From Amphiura filiformis (lineage: Eukaryota > Echinodermata > Ophiuroidea > Amphilepidida > Amphiuridae): 64,000 bases of DNA. Of this stretch, positions 26,801-33,700 are shown piece by piece; position 1 is the first letter of the stretch, and each line of letters opens with the position of its first letter. The notes below the pieces were generated by a model. The model did no database searches. It had not been told where the DNA came from and was given only the letters and a program-made list of their open reading frames with translations. The stretch spans positions 15,104,305 to 15,168,304 of the forward strand of contig NC_092631.1 in NCBI RefSeq assembly GCF_039555335.1. Reading direction: 5' to 3'. The position numbers were made by a program, and so were the translations under genes.

Positions 26801-29671
26801 AAATGTTTTTGGAATGTTATTAAAACGTTTTTTGTTTGCTCAGCAGTAGATTATCAAAAAATGTTTTTAATTGTTATGAAAACGTTTTATAACCTTAATA
26901 TAGCCTTTATATAACCCGACATTTAAACGTTTTCTGATAACCTTTTGCGAATAATGTCGAAAACGTTTTGTGTTTGCTGGGAACTCAATTTTCATCAGTT
27001 CTTTATAGGTTATTCAGCTTTAAATTCTTTCAGGTGGTAGAATTTAATTGCTTCAAACTAAGTTCCGGGGGGGGGGGGGGGGAGGGTCACTGGTCACTGA
27101 CCAGTGGGTATCATCCAACAAAAATTCACTTAAAATGGGTCATTTTCAAGATCAAAGCATTGTGCATTCAAGTGAGCAAATTTGAGAAAAAGGGTACCCT
27201 GCTAATATATCAAATGTATTTAGGGTCCTTAGAGAAAAAGATGTATGAAATCAGGTGAGCTTTCTGACCTAATGAGTTTTTTTAAAGTGCTTTCCCAGCT
27301 GTATATAATGCAGAGATTAGAGTCAAGAAAATTAATACTCTACTCGTTTAGGGTATAGAAATGACACTTGCCATACATGTTTAGGGGTGCATTTTCAATG
27401 CTTATACCGGTTTAGGGTGCTTTTGAAAGTCCATTTTCACTGATGATACCACCTTGTCAATGTAAAGTGCTCCCCTCAGGGAGAAATTGAAAATTGATGT
27501 AGACCAGGCATTCTGAAATGGACATCTTGAAGTGCTACTGTCTGAAATAAGCCTGAGGTGCCACTCTACAATGTGAGCATGGGCAGCGTGTAACAGGTGG
27601 ATGCAGGGGCCAGTCTTAGGGCCCTGGAGCTCTCTGGTGGGGTCCAAGGCGAAGCCCTGAAAGTGGTCCAGTTCCCGGACGCTCTTGGATTTCCAGTGGC
27701 ATAGATTTCCTTGGGGGCTAAAATGGACAAATATGAGGTGAATTTGGTCAGAAACCCACATACAGGCATCAACATTGAGGGGGGATGATTGTATGGACCA
27801 CCCCTAACAAAATATTTGGGGGTTTACCCCCCCATCCCCACGGGATCTACGCCTTGGCATGTTTTTATTTAAAATTGAAACAGTTATAATTATACTTTAG
27901 AATGATTATAAATAAATAAACTTTTTTTAAAGTGAGGTTGTGTGGCGTGCACTATTTGAGAATGCCTGATGTAGAGAAACCATTTTTGTTTGCACATACA
28001 TTAACAGCTTTAATGGAAGAGCACGCCAGCTTAGCTAAGAAAGTGCAAGTTGAATTTAGGTATTTAAAAAACAGTGCCCAACAAGTGAAATAATCCTGGA
28101 GAAGTTTACAACTTCCTAATAATCCTTACTTGTTTCACAATTTGTCCCCTCAAAGCCATCAGCACATGTACACGTATAGGCGTCAAGTCCATCAGTACAG
28201 GTACCACCATTAAGACATGGGTTCACACCACAATCATTAGCAGCTGCAAAGATTGGATTTTGCATTTGTGATTTTTATTTCAGAACTGAACTAAAATTTA
28301 GCACATATTAATGTCTGTTGCCATGGAAACTGTCTTCTCTTTAAATTCTCCTAATAGATTAAAATTAAAGAAGATCTGTATATCAATAATATACTTTTGT
28401 AATGCAAGAAATTGCTAAAAATGGTGAATAAGGGTCCATTTTTGGCCAAAATGACTAAAACCACTAAAACACGCATTTTATAACTATTTATGAATTTCAA
28501 GAGGTCATAGGTCAAAAACTATAGGTCACAGAAAAATGTTGTGATCAACTTTTTTTATATCCAAACATCCATCTTAAAGGGGCATTTCGTGATCCACAGC
28601 CTCATCCCCCACTTTTCTCAAAAAAAGTTGAGATTTTTATATCACTGGAAACCTCTGGCTACATAATGTTTATGTACAAAATATTTCTTGCAGATTAATT
28701 CGTTTTGCAAAGATATTGTGAAATTTGAATTTCCTTCCGGTGCACCAGAACGAAATTACAACGCATTGTCTATGGAGCAGTGTAATACACATAATCATAC
28801 ATAACTCGCAAACGCAAAATCGGAATCAACTGAAATTTTGGGAATAGGCTTTTTTCGTGGATATGTACTGAAAAAATGTCATAAAAAGAGGATGCTAGGA
28901 TCACGAAACACTCCTTTAATAGATTGATTCACTTTCCATGACACATAAGTCTTTTTTCAAACAAATTTCCATGTAAGAATTCTTTTGGTCAAAACTGCCC
29001 CCCCAAAATCTCCAAAGAAATGGCATTCTCACCCATAAATCAAATGTATTGAATTAAGTGACGATTTTGTTCACGGATATTACATATCCATGTGTAATGT
29101 ATCTGTACACCAAATATGAAGTTTCCACTCCGTTTAGTTATACAGATTATAAGAAATAGCTATAAATGTGACATCTTTAGTGTAACCGTTGCAATGGAAA
29201 CAAAATAGAATGTGCAGGTTAAAAATTTCCCAAAATGGCTGAACAGATTCTCCAGACTCTTTTGAACATTTCGATATATGATTTGTCCATGATTTGAAAC
29301 ATTGACTGTCCAATGACACAAAAATTTCATGGTGCTGCATGGTCCCCATATATGATTTGGTTGTGAAACATTGGCATCGTACGTCCCTTTAATTCTTAAA
29401 CATCTGTGACACACACACATACACACCCCCCCAGCAAACACAGTGACACTCTTTGTATTTGTAAACGTTCTTCCAAGCGTGGACACACTTGTTTGAGTTT
29501 TTTTTTTATTCCCCCCCCCCCCCACACACACACTCACCCCCACACACATACAAACAAAAATGGAACAAAACAAAAGCTTGTAAAACTAAACTCACCCTGT
29601 GTCAAGCACATCTGAATTAAATAGGCACCTAAAGCAAGCAGCAGTAGGTGCTTGATGAAATAGATCTCCAT
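297..29671 (-). CDS. Gene A: secreted or membrane multi-EGF protein (3' partial, exons listed separately)
   Basis: Inferred gene model joining the signal-peptide exon (29596-29671) to EGF exons at 28130, 25192, 24290, 22395, 7088, 6449, 6185, 4585, 2575, 1958, 1693 and 297. All junctions are phase 1, so the chain stays in frame except for the 2-bp loss in the 6185 exon. EGF repeat chains of this kind occur in fibropellin-like and Notch-like extracellular proteins and mediate binding outside the cell; the ligand is unknown. The product would be an N-terminal signal peptide followed directly by at least 12 EGF modules, without the FN3 modules seen in genes B and C. The 3' end lies outside the window. 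Alternatively the 29.6 kb first exon is an internal promoter, and these exons belong to a longer transcript starting at 46787. Transcript evidence is needed for the joins. Confidence 0.55.
756..1652. mobile_element. TIR element with TA target duplication (nested)
   Basis: An insertion of about 0.9 kb flanked by TA (754-755 and 1653-1654). Its ends are imperfect inverted repeats (GACATGTGTTTACAT on the left, its complement near 1623-1635). The paralogous copies at about 6136-6148 and 24245-24257 read straight through GGGGGTATATGG, the exact empty site. Inside, a second inverted pair (CCCGGTGGGGTCACT at about 831-845, complement at about 1381-1396) delimits a nested element. No transposase frame is visible, so this is a non-autonomous DNA transposon. 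Confidence 0.82.
1693..1806 (-). CDS. EGF-like exon, cassette 1 position 1
   Basis: Phase 1-1 exon of 114 bp with a TATAG acceptor and GTAAGG donor. It encodes one EGF module ([32 protein letters not shown]) with all six cysteines and the conserved NGG and GF-G positions. It is the first of four exons repeated as a cassette; its copies are at 6185-6296 (frameshifted) and 24290-24403. The region 5' of it in each copy (24.1 kb, 6.0 kb, 0.6 kb) is also shared. Confidence 0.9.
1958..2071 (-). CDS. EGF-like exon, cassette 1 position 2
   Basis: Phase 1-1 exon of 114 bp, acceptor TTTGTAG, donor GTAAGC. It encodes an EGF module [32 protein letters not shown] with six cysteines and the aromatic residue before the fourth cysteine. 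The residues VDD before the first cysteine resemble the calcium-binding EGF consensus (established family knowledge). Copies lie at 6449-6562 and 25192-25305. Confidence 0.9.
   Translation of the reverse strand: MWMIAFLLLACMEEYVMMESTLTHVHVHMGSLVINVN
2575..2706 (-). CDS. EGF-like exon, cassette 1 position 3
   Basis: Phase 1-1 exon of 132 bp, acceptor TTCAG, donor GTAAGT. The module has six cysteines ([38 protein letters not shown]). The loop between cysteines 3 and 4 is four residues longer (extra IASS) than in the copies at 7088-7207 and 38437-38578, which explains 132 rather than 120 bp. The usual NGG is NDG here. Confidence 0.88.
2755..2950. repeat. TGAGTAC/GTACTCA motif cluster
   Basis: About ten copies of TGAGTAC or its complement GTACTCA and close variants (for example ACTCATTGAGTAC) occur within 200 bp, several forming short palindromes. 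A paralogous, partly diverged version lies at 7265-7500. Function unknown; it is most likely a simple-sequence expansion within the duplicated intron. Confidence 0.6.
3300..3725. repeat. Tandem repeat of about 225 bp, two units
   Basis: The block containing CCTCATCAAGTTA, CCCTATACGCCTCACCAGTT and AAATATGCAAATTAGCTACC occurs at about 3317-3525 and again at about 3530-3720. Within each unit a second, diverged half copy occurs (CCACCCTACCAAGTTA ... CACCTCACCAGCTC). No gene is seen. The paralogous intron of cassette 2 has no equivalent of 3123-4307. Confidence 0.7.
4585..4698 (-). CDS. EGF-like exon, cassette 1 position 4
   Basis: Phase 1-1 exon of 114 bp, acceptor ACCTAG, donor GTAAGT. It encodes [32 protein letters not shown], six cysteines. 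It is nearly identical to the exon at 22395-22508, and the flanking intron is shared too. That places 4.3-5.1 kb and 22.24-22.9 kb as copies of one ancestral intron. Confidence 0.9.
4739..5096. mobile_element. MITE, TIR family with ends TTAAAG(G/A)CCCATTCAGTGAT
   Basis: Inverted ends: (G)ACCCATGCAGTGAT on the left and ATCACTGAATGGGCCTTTAA on the right. A second copy lies at the equivalent site in cassette 2 (22549-22912), so it predates the cassette duplication. A further, longer member is at 7719-8391. No coding capacity. Confidence 0.7.
5097..6184. other. Intron of gene A; duplicated block, no exon seen
   Basis: AT-rich intron. About 5401-5540 and 5960-6148 match 465-620 and 580-755 of the first cassette and 23970-24250 of the third, which sets the tandem-duplication boundary. 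I see no EGF, FN3 or other exon here. Confidence 0.6.
6185..6296 (-). pseudogene. EGF-like exon, cassette 2 position 1, frameshifted
   Basis: Copy of the exons at 1693 and 24290 with intact acceptor and donor, but 112 bp long instead of 114. Two bases are missing where the copies read AACTGTAAAC and this one reads AACTAAAC (about 6244-6251), in the loop between cysteines 3 and 4. Translation then leaves the EGF frame before cysteine 4. If included, it would frameshift the transcript; because it is flanked by phase-1 introns, skipping it restores the frame. It could be real decay or an assembly error. Confidence 0.82.
6449..6562 (-). CDS. EGF-like exon, cassette 2 position 2
   Basis: Phase 1-1 exon of 114 bp with donor GTAAGC and acceptor TTTGTAG. 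It encodes [34 protein letters not shown]. All six cysteines are kept. The end differs from its copies (CQT rather than CEL or CGL), because a short stretch next to the donor is altered. Confidence 0.88.
7088..7207 (-). CDS. EGF-like exon, cassette 2 position 3
   Basis: Phase 1-1 exon of 120 bp, acceptor TTCAG, donor GTAAGT. Module [36 protein letters not shown], six cysteines. It is closest to the exon at 38437-38578 of gene B, and more distant from its positional copy at 2575. Confidence 0.9.
7719..8391. mobile_element. TIR element, same family as 4739-5096, longer internal part
   Basis: Ends TTAAAGGCCCATTCAGTGAT (left) and AATCACTGAAAGGGCCTTTAA (right, one mismatch). It abuts the large inverted-repeat element that starts at 8391. 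It lies within the block 7456-11480 that cassette 1 lacks. Confidence 0.75.
8391..11311. mobile_element. Large inverted-repeat element, arms about 1 kb, broken coding traces inside
   Basis: Left arm about 8391-9420 and right arm about 10335-11311 are inverted copies. Both carry TTAGCATAATTTATGCTAATT, the TCCAAAGAGACACTCTGT segment, and a coding-like stretch. That stretch reads [19 protein letters not shown] on the minus strand of the right arm and [20 protein letters not shown] on the plus strand of the left arm, followed by KIEACYT in both. The central 0.9 kb (9421-10334) has more coding-like plus-strand sequence (for example [13 protein letters not shown] around 9860-9900) interrupted by stops. 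I do not recognise the protein. The conserved reading in both arms suggests the arms were once protein-coding ends of a transposon. Confidence 0.7.
9600..10230 (+). pseudogene. Coding-like remnant of unknown family in the loop of the inverted repeat
   Basis: Plus-strand frames give short protein-like runs: [19 protein letters not shown] at about 9690-9755 in one frame, then [20 protein letters not shown] at about 9808-9870 continuing to VCKKSSNPR. Another frame takes over after about 9985 ([17 protein letters not shown]). The frame switches and stops show it is broken. Codon usage and residue make-up look like a mobile-element-associated ORF, but I cannot name the family. Confidence 0.4.
12055..15308 (-). 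pseudogene. LINE ORF2: PHD-like zinc finger, AP endonuclease, reverse transcriptase; several frame breaks
   Basis: The N terminus has a cysteine-rich PHD-like finger (CSPCSVC ... [12 protein letters not shown] ... WFCVKC). Then comes the APE endonuclease ([33 protein letters not shown]). The reverse transcriptase follows ([59 protein letters not shown]) and a C-terminal segment ([16 protein letters not shown]). Breaks: an in-frame TAG at 14850-14852 right after [10 protein letters not shown]; frame changes near 13945, near 13600, near 13265, and within the catalytic ADD motif near 12868. The element is not active as sequenced. The order of domains and the finger before the endonuclease fit CR1/Jockey-group elements (family knowledge). 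Confidence 0.88.
15800..16760. repeat. Degenerate AC-rich tandem array between LINE ORF1 and ORF2
   Basis: The phrase (A/G)TCATTACCA(A/G)CAA followed by a TTTTGTGTT(G/T)AATACCA(C/T)-like segment recurs at about 16128, 16190, 16374 and 16535, with weaker copies before and after. CACCAACATCA and CAACA motifs are frequent. Spacing is irregular (about 65-185 bp). No reading frame is open through it. It separates the two ORFs of the LINE. Confidence 0.65.
17324..17965 (-). pseudogene. LINE ORF1: coiled-coil RNA-binding protein, one internal stop
   Basis: A 214-codon frame interrupted by TGA at 17543-17545. The N-terminal half has a predicted coiled coil (runs of E, K and L with heptad-like spacing, about residues 25-90), then [15 protein letters not shown] and, after the break, [20 protein letters not shown]. 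This is the layout of L1-type ORF1 proteins, in which a coiled coil precedes an RNA-recognition domain (family knowledge). The sequence around the stop also reads as DID-x-x-H in another frame, so a compensating pair of frameshifts is possible instead of a single nonsense change. Confidence 0.75.
18912..19016. repeat. (GAAA)n microsatellite, short copy
   Basis: Imperfect (GAAA)n purine tract inside the first internal unit of the tandem TIR element. It is shorter than its counterpart at 20759-20904; the length difference accounts for most of the 43-bp difference between the two element periods (1844 and 1887 bp). Confidence 0.9.
19017..19100 (-). repeat. tRNA-like (SINE head) segment, copy 1
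   Basis: On the minus strand a box A-like TGGCATATAGTTACTGG is followed about 30 bp later by a box B-like GAGTTCGAATCC, the spacing of RNA polymerase III promoters in tRNA-derived SINEs. The (GAAA)n tract on the plus strand lies directly downstream as a TTTC tail. Copy 2 is at about 20905-20985. Confidence 0.55.
19316..19383. repeat. Hairpin inside tandem TIR element, copy 1
   Basis: Stem CACGGTCTACCA paired with TGGTAGACCGTG around a 40-base AT-rich loop. The same hairpin is at about 21206-21271. Perfect stem conservation between the two units may only reflect their recent duplication. Confidence 0.7.
19441..19512 (+). repeat. tRNA-like segment, copy 1
   Basis: Plus-strand box A-like TGGTGTAGTGGTTTG and box B-like GGTTCGAAGCTC separated by about 33 bp. 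The acceptor stem does not pair, so it is a SINE head or tRNA pseudogene rather than a functional tRNA. Copy 2 is at about 21325-21397. Confidence 0.5.
20759..20904. repeat. (GAAA)n microsatellite, long copy
   Basis: About 30 consecutive GAAA-type units with few interruptions, in the second internal unit of the tandem TIR element. Open frames across it are low-complexity artefacts. Confidence 0.92.
22395..22508 (-). CDS. EGF-like exon, cassette 2 position 4
   Basis: Phase 1-1 exon of 114 bp, same splice sites as its copy at 4585. It encodes [32 protein letters not shown] with six cysteines. In cassette 2 it is separated from the position 3 exon (7088) by about 15 kb of inserted repeats, compared with 1.9 kb in cassette 1. 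Confidence 0.9.
22549..22912. mobile_element. MITE, copy of 4739-5096
   Basis: Ends TTAAAGACCCATTCAGTGAT and ATCACTGAATGGGCCTTAA. It sits at the same distance from the EGF exon as in cassette 1 and abuts another TIR element at its right end. Confidence 0.75.
22911..23897. mobile_element. TIR element with G-rich subterminal repeats
   Basis: Inverted ends GGAGTGTTCAGAAATACTTTGG (left, first 20 bases GGAGTGTTCAGAAATACTTT) and its near-complement ending CACTCCCT on the right. Just inside each end, the words GGGGG(A/T)C(A/C)AAAA are repeated. It is inserted exactly where the preceding MITE ends. No coding frame. Confidence 0.75.
24290..24403 (-). CDS. EGF-like exon, cassette 3 position 1
   Basis: Phase 1-1 exon of 114 bp encoding [32 protein letters not shown], six cysteines. 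Intact frame, unlike the copy at 6185. The GF of the consensus is EF here. About 220 bp below the exon (24070-24289) match the other two cassettes. Confidence 0.9.
24488..25116. mobile_element. MITE with TIR GGGGAGAGCGGGGAGTGTTC and TA duplication
   Basis: Inverted ends GGGGAGAGCGGGGAGTGTTC and its near-complement GAACACTCCCCGCTCTCCCC flank 0.63 kb. TA lies on both sides (24486-24487, 25117-25118). The paralogous introns (about 1888 and 6370) read ACATACTATT and CCATACAATT without the insert, giving an empty site and showing insertion after the cassette duplication. Confidence 0.88.
25192..25305 (-). CDS. EGF-like exon, cassette 3 position 2
   Basis: Phase 1-1 exon of 114 bp, donor GTAAGC, acceptor TTTGTAG. 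It encodes [34 protein letters not shown]. It is the last recognisable member of the third, partial cassette; the next exon upstream (28130) is of a different type. Confidence 0.9.
   Translation of the reverse strand: MWMIAFPLLACLEEYVMMESTLTLVHVYMGSLVIHVD
25839..26981. mobile_element. TIR element, CAGCAAACACAAAACGTTTT family, with a nested MITE
   Basis: Ends are inverted (AAGCAAACACAAAAACGTTTT on the left; GAAAACGTTTTGTGTTTGCTGG on the right, quoted only in part). The interior is full of the words AAAACGTTTT and TGTCGGGTTATA(T/C)AAAGGTCATG in both orientations, with two internal CCAGCAAA(C/T)ACAGAAATGTTC units. A second member (33902-34604) lacks the nested element at 26056-26388 and shows its empty site (ACTTAAATAACATTATG). 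Confidence 0.85.
26056..26388. mobile_element. MITE, TTAAAGGGGCATTTCGTGATC family, copy 1 (nested)
   Basis: Ends TTAAAGGGGCATTTAAGTGATCC and GGATCACGAAACACTCTTTTAA flank about 330 bp with the internal palindrome TTCGTTCTGGTGCACCAGAACGAA. Related copies: 28574-28919, 55145-55490 (reverse) and 56290-56600 (reverse, truncated). Confidence 0.85.
26982..28129. other. Intron of gene A, no exon seen
   Basis: It holds a poly-G run (27066-27083), AT-rich sequence and a G-rich stretch around 27775-27845. The open frame on the minus strand at 27402-27761 has no recognisable domain and overlaps no splice-bounded module, so I treat it as chance. Confidence 0.5.
28130..28243 (-). CDS. EGF-like exon, first EGF of gene A
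   Basis: Phase 1-1 exon of 114 bp, acceptor TTTGCAG, donor GTAAGG. It encodes [32 protein letters not shown] with six cysteines and a likely calcium-binding AND start. It lies 1.35 kb below the signal-peptide exon at 29596-29671 and would join it in frame (LTQ-A-AND). Confidence 0.9.
28574..28919. mobile_element. MITE, TTAAAGGGGCATTTCGTGATC family, copy 2
   Basis: Complete copy with ends TTAAAGGGGCATTTCGTGAT and ATCACGAAACACTCCTTTAA. The internal sequence is nearly the same as at 26056-26388. It lies in the first intron of gene A. Confidence 0.88.
29405..29560. repeat. CA-rich microsatellite with poly-C run
   Basis: (CA)n-type stretches at about 29409-29428 and 29523-29552 with a C13 run at about 29511-29523. 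It lies in gene A intron 1, just downstream of the first exon. Confidence 0.75.
29596..29671 (-). CDS. Signal-peptide first exon of gene A
   Basis: The ATG at 29671 has A at -3 and G at +4. The exon reads [20 protein letters not shown] then MCLTQ and ends with one base before a GTGAGT donor, so the following intron is phase 1. A short basic start followed by a hydrophobic core rich in L is a typical secretory signal peptide. It is clearly paralogous to the exon at 46703-46787, which supports the start choice. The region above it (29.8-33.4 kb) is likewise a copy of 48.7-49.7 kb. Confidence 0.85.
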
Positions 29672-29841
29672 AATAAGATATATGCTTATGTTCAGTCATA
29701 AATGTCTACCACAAAGTTGTCTCGGAGATACACCACTTCCTCATCAGCATTTTCTTATGTATTTTATTGGGTTTTTTTACTGGCTATATTTGCTCATTAC
29801 TCAATCTGGCAGGATATGCTACCTTTAACTTCAATATAATA

Positions 29842-30750
29842 ACACTTGGATGGTTTGACTTTTGTTTGTTTGTTTGTTTGTTGTTTTCAGCATATTGTAC
29901 TAATCGAAATATAGTTTTCCACTTCCTTCTGCTGTGCAATCAACTAAAACTAAATTCGTCAAAACATTTGGAACAAACCCAACTATTAACCCACTCAATC
30001 ACACTTGGATGGTTTGACTTTTGTTTGTTTGTTGTTTTCAGCATATTGTACTGATCGAAATATACCGTAAAATGGGGTAACTTCGGTCAGCGGGGTAACT
30101 TTGGTTGGTCAAATATATTTTTTTTAAATGGTCATATTTTCGTACAGCAATATTGTTTTTAGTCATATTTGGTGTCAATTTGTTAAGAAATATGTTTGGA
30201 AGAAATAATAGTCGCTCATGTGTAATTTCCTTGAAATTTACGAAAAAAACTGGATTTTTGATCAAAAATCAGCATTTTTTTACATTTTTTTGAGAAAAAA
30301 TAAAAATCGATATTTGTGAGCAAGGATGTGTGTTTGATTAATTTTACAAGGTGTCAAATGTCACAAAAAACAACAACTTGCCCATATTCAGCGAAGATCA
30401 ATTTTTTAAATTTTTTTACTTCATGGAATGTAATACTGTGACCAAAGTTGCCCCAAAGGCGGGGTAACTTTGGTCAGGTCATTTTTAACCCCTAGGGCAC
30501 CCTTACAAAATTATTAAAAAATCTTTTTCAACTTCAAGGTGTAGAAGGGAACCCTAATGTCACAAAAAGAGTTAATTAGAAATATAATTGGTTTTGTTTG
30601 GAAGCAGTGGTTTAAAAGCTCTGAAAAGTGCCCAAAGTTACCCCATTTTACGGTAGTTTTCCACTTCCTTCTGCTGTGCAATCAACTAAAACTAAATTCG
30701 TCAAAACATTTGGAACAAACCCAACTATTAACCCACTCAATTAAAATTAT
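29842..30750. repeat. Tandem duplication of about 165 bp in the gene A upstream region
   Basis: The block from ACACTTGGATGGTTTGACTT to AACCCACTCAAT occurs at about 29847-30000 and again at about 30001-30060 plus 30654-30741. The second copy is split by a MITE at 30065-30653. A single diverged copy is present at about 48750-48915 upstream of gene B. Confidence 0.85.
30065..30653. mobile_element. MITE with TIR CCGTAAAATGGGGTAACTT and TA duplication
   Basis: Ends CCGTAAAATGGGGTAACTTC and GTTACCCCATTTTACGG, flanked by TA on both sides. The intact neighbour copy (GAAATATAGTTTTCCAC, about 29908) is the empty site. GGGGTAACTTTGG is repeated inside. TA target choice fits Tc1/mariner-type mobilisation (family knowledge). 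Confidence 0.9.
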
Positions 30751-30969
30751 GTGCAGATTATGTCACGAAAAGTTTTTTTCTCAAAGTTTTGCTTTATGAT
30801 AAAGATCCTTTCCAACTTTAATTTGATGCATATGCCAACAAAATAAGAAAGTCAATATAAACGATTTAACACACAGGAATTTGAATTGTACATCAGTTCA
30901 TAGGGCTTGCAGCAGTTGAGTCTTAGCTTCCTGTATAGCAGCCTGCATCAAATTTTCATATTTGATGCA

Positions 30970-31689
30970 CTTTATTTGATTGATTTATTTGATATATATT
31001 TGATATATTTATTTGATATATATTTGATATACTTATTTGATATATATTTGATATATTTATTTGATATATATTTGATATACTTATTTGATATATATTTGAT
31101 ATATTTATTTGATATATATTTGATATATTTATTTGATATATATTTGATATACTTATTTGATATATATTTGATATATTTATTTGATATATATTTGATATAC
31201 TTATTTGATATATATTTGATATATTTATTTGATATATATTTGATATACTTATTTGATATATATTTGATATATTTATTTGATATATATTTGATATACTTAT
31301 TTGATATATATTTGATATACTTATTTGATATATATTTGATATATTTATTTGATATATATTTGATATACTTATTTGATATATATTTGATATATTTATTTGA
31401 TATATATTTGATATACTTATTTGATATATATTTGATATATTTATTTGATATATATTTGATATACTTATTTGATATATATTTGATATATTTATTTGATATA
31501 TATTTGATATACTTATTTGATATATATTTGATATACTTATTTGATATATATTTGATATATTTATTTGATATATATTTGATATACTTATTTGATATATATT
31601 TGATATATTTATTTGATATATATTTGATATACTTATTTGATATATATTTGATATACTTATTTGATATATATTTGATATATTTATTTGAT
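30970..31689. repeat. 24-bp minisatellite, 29 units, open in one frame
   Basis: The unit is TTATTTGATATATATTTGATATA plus C or T. I count 29 units; the C/T position mostly alternates, giving a 48-bp higher-order period with occasional slips. Because 24 is divisible by 3 there is an open frame through the array with repeating peptide DIYLIYLF on the plus strand. The ancestral site (about 49520, CATATTTG) has no expansion. Nothing suggests it is translated. Confidence 0.95.
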
Positions 31690-31789
31690 GAACAGTATTT
31701 GAAGCATTTTTTTGTTTTGTTTCCTTATTCTCCTGATAATTTGTAGTTTTCTAGTTAACAGGCGAAATATATTTAGCATGCCCTCGTCA

Positions 31790-32226
31790 TATATATGCGA
31801 CTGGACACTACGAATCAGCCGTAAAGTCTGCCCCGGTCAATTTTGTTTTATTTCGTGTTTATAAAATTTATATATTAAGCTATAAAATAGTATATCATTT
31901 GACTTCAAACGATATCCAGAAGCGGGGTTATGGTTTGTTGAACTCTGCTCCTTCAACAAAATGGTAACTTTTTTCGGGTCTTCTACGTGTGTCTCTTTTT
32001 CCACATTGCTGGTAATAAAGTCATTTCAAATCATCCCCAAGTCAACAAGGTTCAGGAATGTCCTCTCATTGTTATTGTTGGTTATACATACCTAGACAAA
32101 ATACAATGCAATTGTAACCCACCAGTTGAACAGGATTTAGCCAAAGCAAACAAAGACTAGAGCTATTTAATGATTAGATTATTATCCTCTTCAGCAATAG
32201 GATTATTGATTGGTTTAAACGCTATC
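31790..32226. other. Left part of a foldback repeat and AT-rich sequence
   Basis: About 31798-31840 (GACACTACGAATCAGCCGTAAA) is the inverted partner of 33330-33362 and relates to the large palindrome at 36447-36689. It was split from its right arm by the LINE insertion at 32245. No gene. Confidence 0.55.
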
Positions 32227-32244
32227 AAATGAGAAACATGTCAC

Positions 32245-33243
32245 TGTGAATGCTATTGCAATAATGTATGATAATCCTTCAAGTTTTGTACAAACAGGTG
32301 ATGGACCAACTGAAGAGTTTCTCTCTACTGCTGGAATCCTGCAGGGCGACACCTTGGCCCCTTACCTTTTGTGATAGTGGTAGACTATCTCCTCAGACAG
32401 TCGATAGACACTGACAAGTCCAAAGGGATTGACATCATGCCCAATAAGACGAGCAGAGAGAAGAACAAGTATTTAACCGATCTTGACTACATGAGACGAC
32501 ATCGCTTTAACAGCTACGTTATCACAAGATGCCCAAGATCTTCTGTCATCTTTAGAAGATGCTTCCGCCAAAGTTGGCCTCTTTCTCAATTCCAAGAAGA
32601 CAGAATATATGTGTATTAATGGAGATAAGAACCCAACTCCAATCCTTTCTCGGGATGGCACACAACTCAAGGAGGTGTCGGACTTTAAATATCTTGGTTC
32701 ATTTGTTGCCGACAGCAAGAAAGACTTTCTGACTCGCATAAGCTCAAGCATGGAAAGCTTGCAACAAACTGCACACCATCTGGCAGTCCAACATATCAAG
32801 AAATACCAAGCTTGCCTTCTTTAGAGCCTGCATAGAGAGTATCCTCTTATATGGAAGTGAGACCTGGACAATGAAGAAAGATCTTCAGGACCGTCTTGAT
32901 GGTACCTACACCCGGCTGTTGATGAGGGTTCGAAATATATCCTGGCGTGAACATAAAACCAAAGCAGAGATCTATGATGGTGTTCCACAGGTGTCCTCCA
33001 TCGTTGCTCAACGGCGAGCCAGATTTGCAGGCCACTGCTACCGTGCAAAAGACCAAATAATTTCAGATGTCATCTGTATGAGGCTTCCACGAACATGTAG
33101 AGGAAGAAGACCATTCAACTACATCGACTGTGTGGCAAGGGGCGTCAATCAAGAAATTAATGACCTCCCAAATCTGATGGCTGATAGAGATTCCTGGAAA
33201 AGAATCGTAAACTCTTTCTCGGATGCGTCCGCAAGATAGATAG
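32245..33243 (+). mobile_element. 5'-truncated RTE-like LINE with 18-bp target-site duplication
   Basis: The 18-bp sequence AAATGAGAAACATGTCAC is repeated exactly at 32227-32244 and 33244-33261, flanking about 1 kb of reverse-transcriptase sequence. The 3' end is a short GATA-type tail (AAGATAGATAGA). An exact long duplication indicates a recent target-primed insertion (established mechanism). Confidence 0.9.
32260..33237 (+). pseudogene. RTE-like reverse transcriptase, C-terminal part, frameshifted
   Basis: Segments in different frames: GILQGDTLAPYLF; LTDLDY then (after a one-base insertion near 32490) ADD-type catalytic motif DDIALTA; LFLNSKKTEYMCING; VSDFKYLGSFV; LLYGSETWTMKKDLQDRLDG; YTRLLMRVRNISWREH; RRARFAGHCYRAKDQ; then a stop at 33237. 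This is the typical order at the end of RTE-group ORFs. At least two frame breaks make it non-functional despite the intact target duplication. Confidence 0.8.
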
Positions 33244-33584
33244 AAATGAGAAACATGTCACGCCTAATTGAGACACCTATGAATACGACTTGCATGCACA
33301 CTTTGCACTGTATCTCAGAATACAATTTGCCGAGTTTACGGCTCTTTCGTAGTGTCCACTCACATATGTGATTCCCTTGGTAAGGAACCGATGTTTTACA
33401 CAACAAAACCCTGTAACCCTAGAACTACTGAGCCATATTTTGTTATATGGAATACAAATGGACTACTAATTTTCAATTATACATGTCAGCTGTTATATTT
33501 GGTATGTCCCATGGGCGTTTGAAATCTGATGCAGTATGCGTTTTTTTGTTGAATTTTTTATAAATTGAACAATGCCAATTTTGG

Positions 33585-33700
33585 GTATTTCCAAGAAAGA
33601 TTGTTCCAGCGTTCAGCTGCAGCAAAAGTAAATGCGTGTTGACCATAACACTGAGTTGACACTGATGGAGTTACAAGAAGAAATTGAGAAGAAATGTGCA
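33585..33700 (-). pseudogene. Short LINE C-terminal remnant
   Basis: Minus-strand reading LLVTPSVSTQCYGQHAFTFA then AAERWNNLSWKY resembles the conserved end of CR1/Jockey ORF2 (R-x-x-x-YG-x-RAFS-x-x-x-P-x-LWN). Too short to classify. Confidence 0.4.

Noticed and set aside
27402..27761. 119-codon minus-strand open frame in a gene A intron
   Set aside because: No recognisable domain, no splice-bounded module and no paralogous counterpart conserved in frame.
30907..31746. 279-codon open frame with repeating DIYLIYLF peptide
   Set aside because: It is a by-product of a 24-bp minisatellite whose unit length is a multiple of three. There is no conserved start, domain or splice context.
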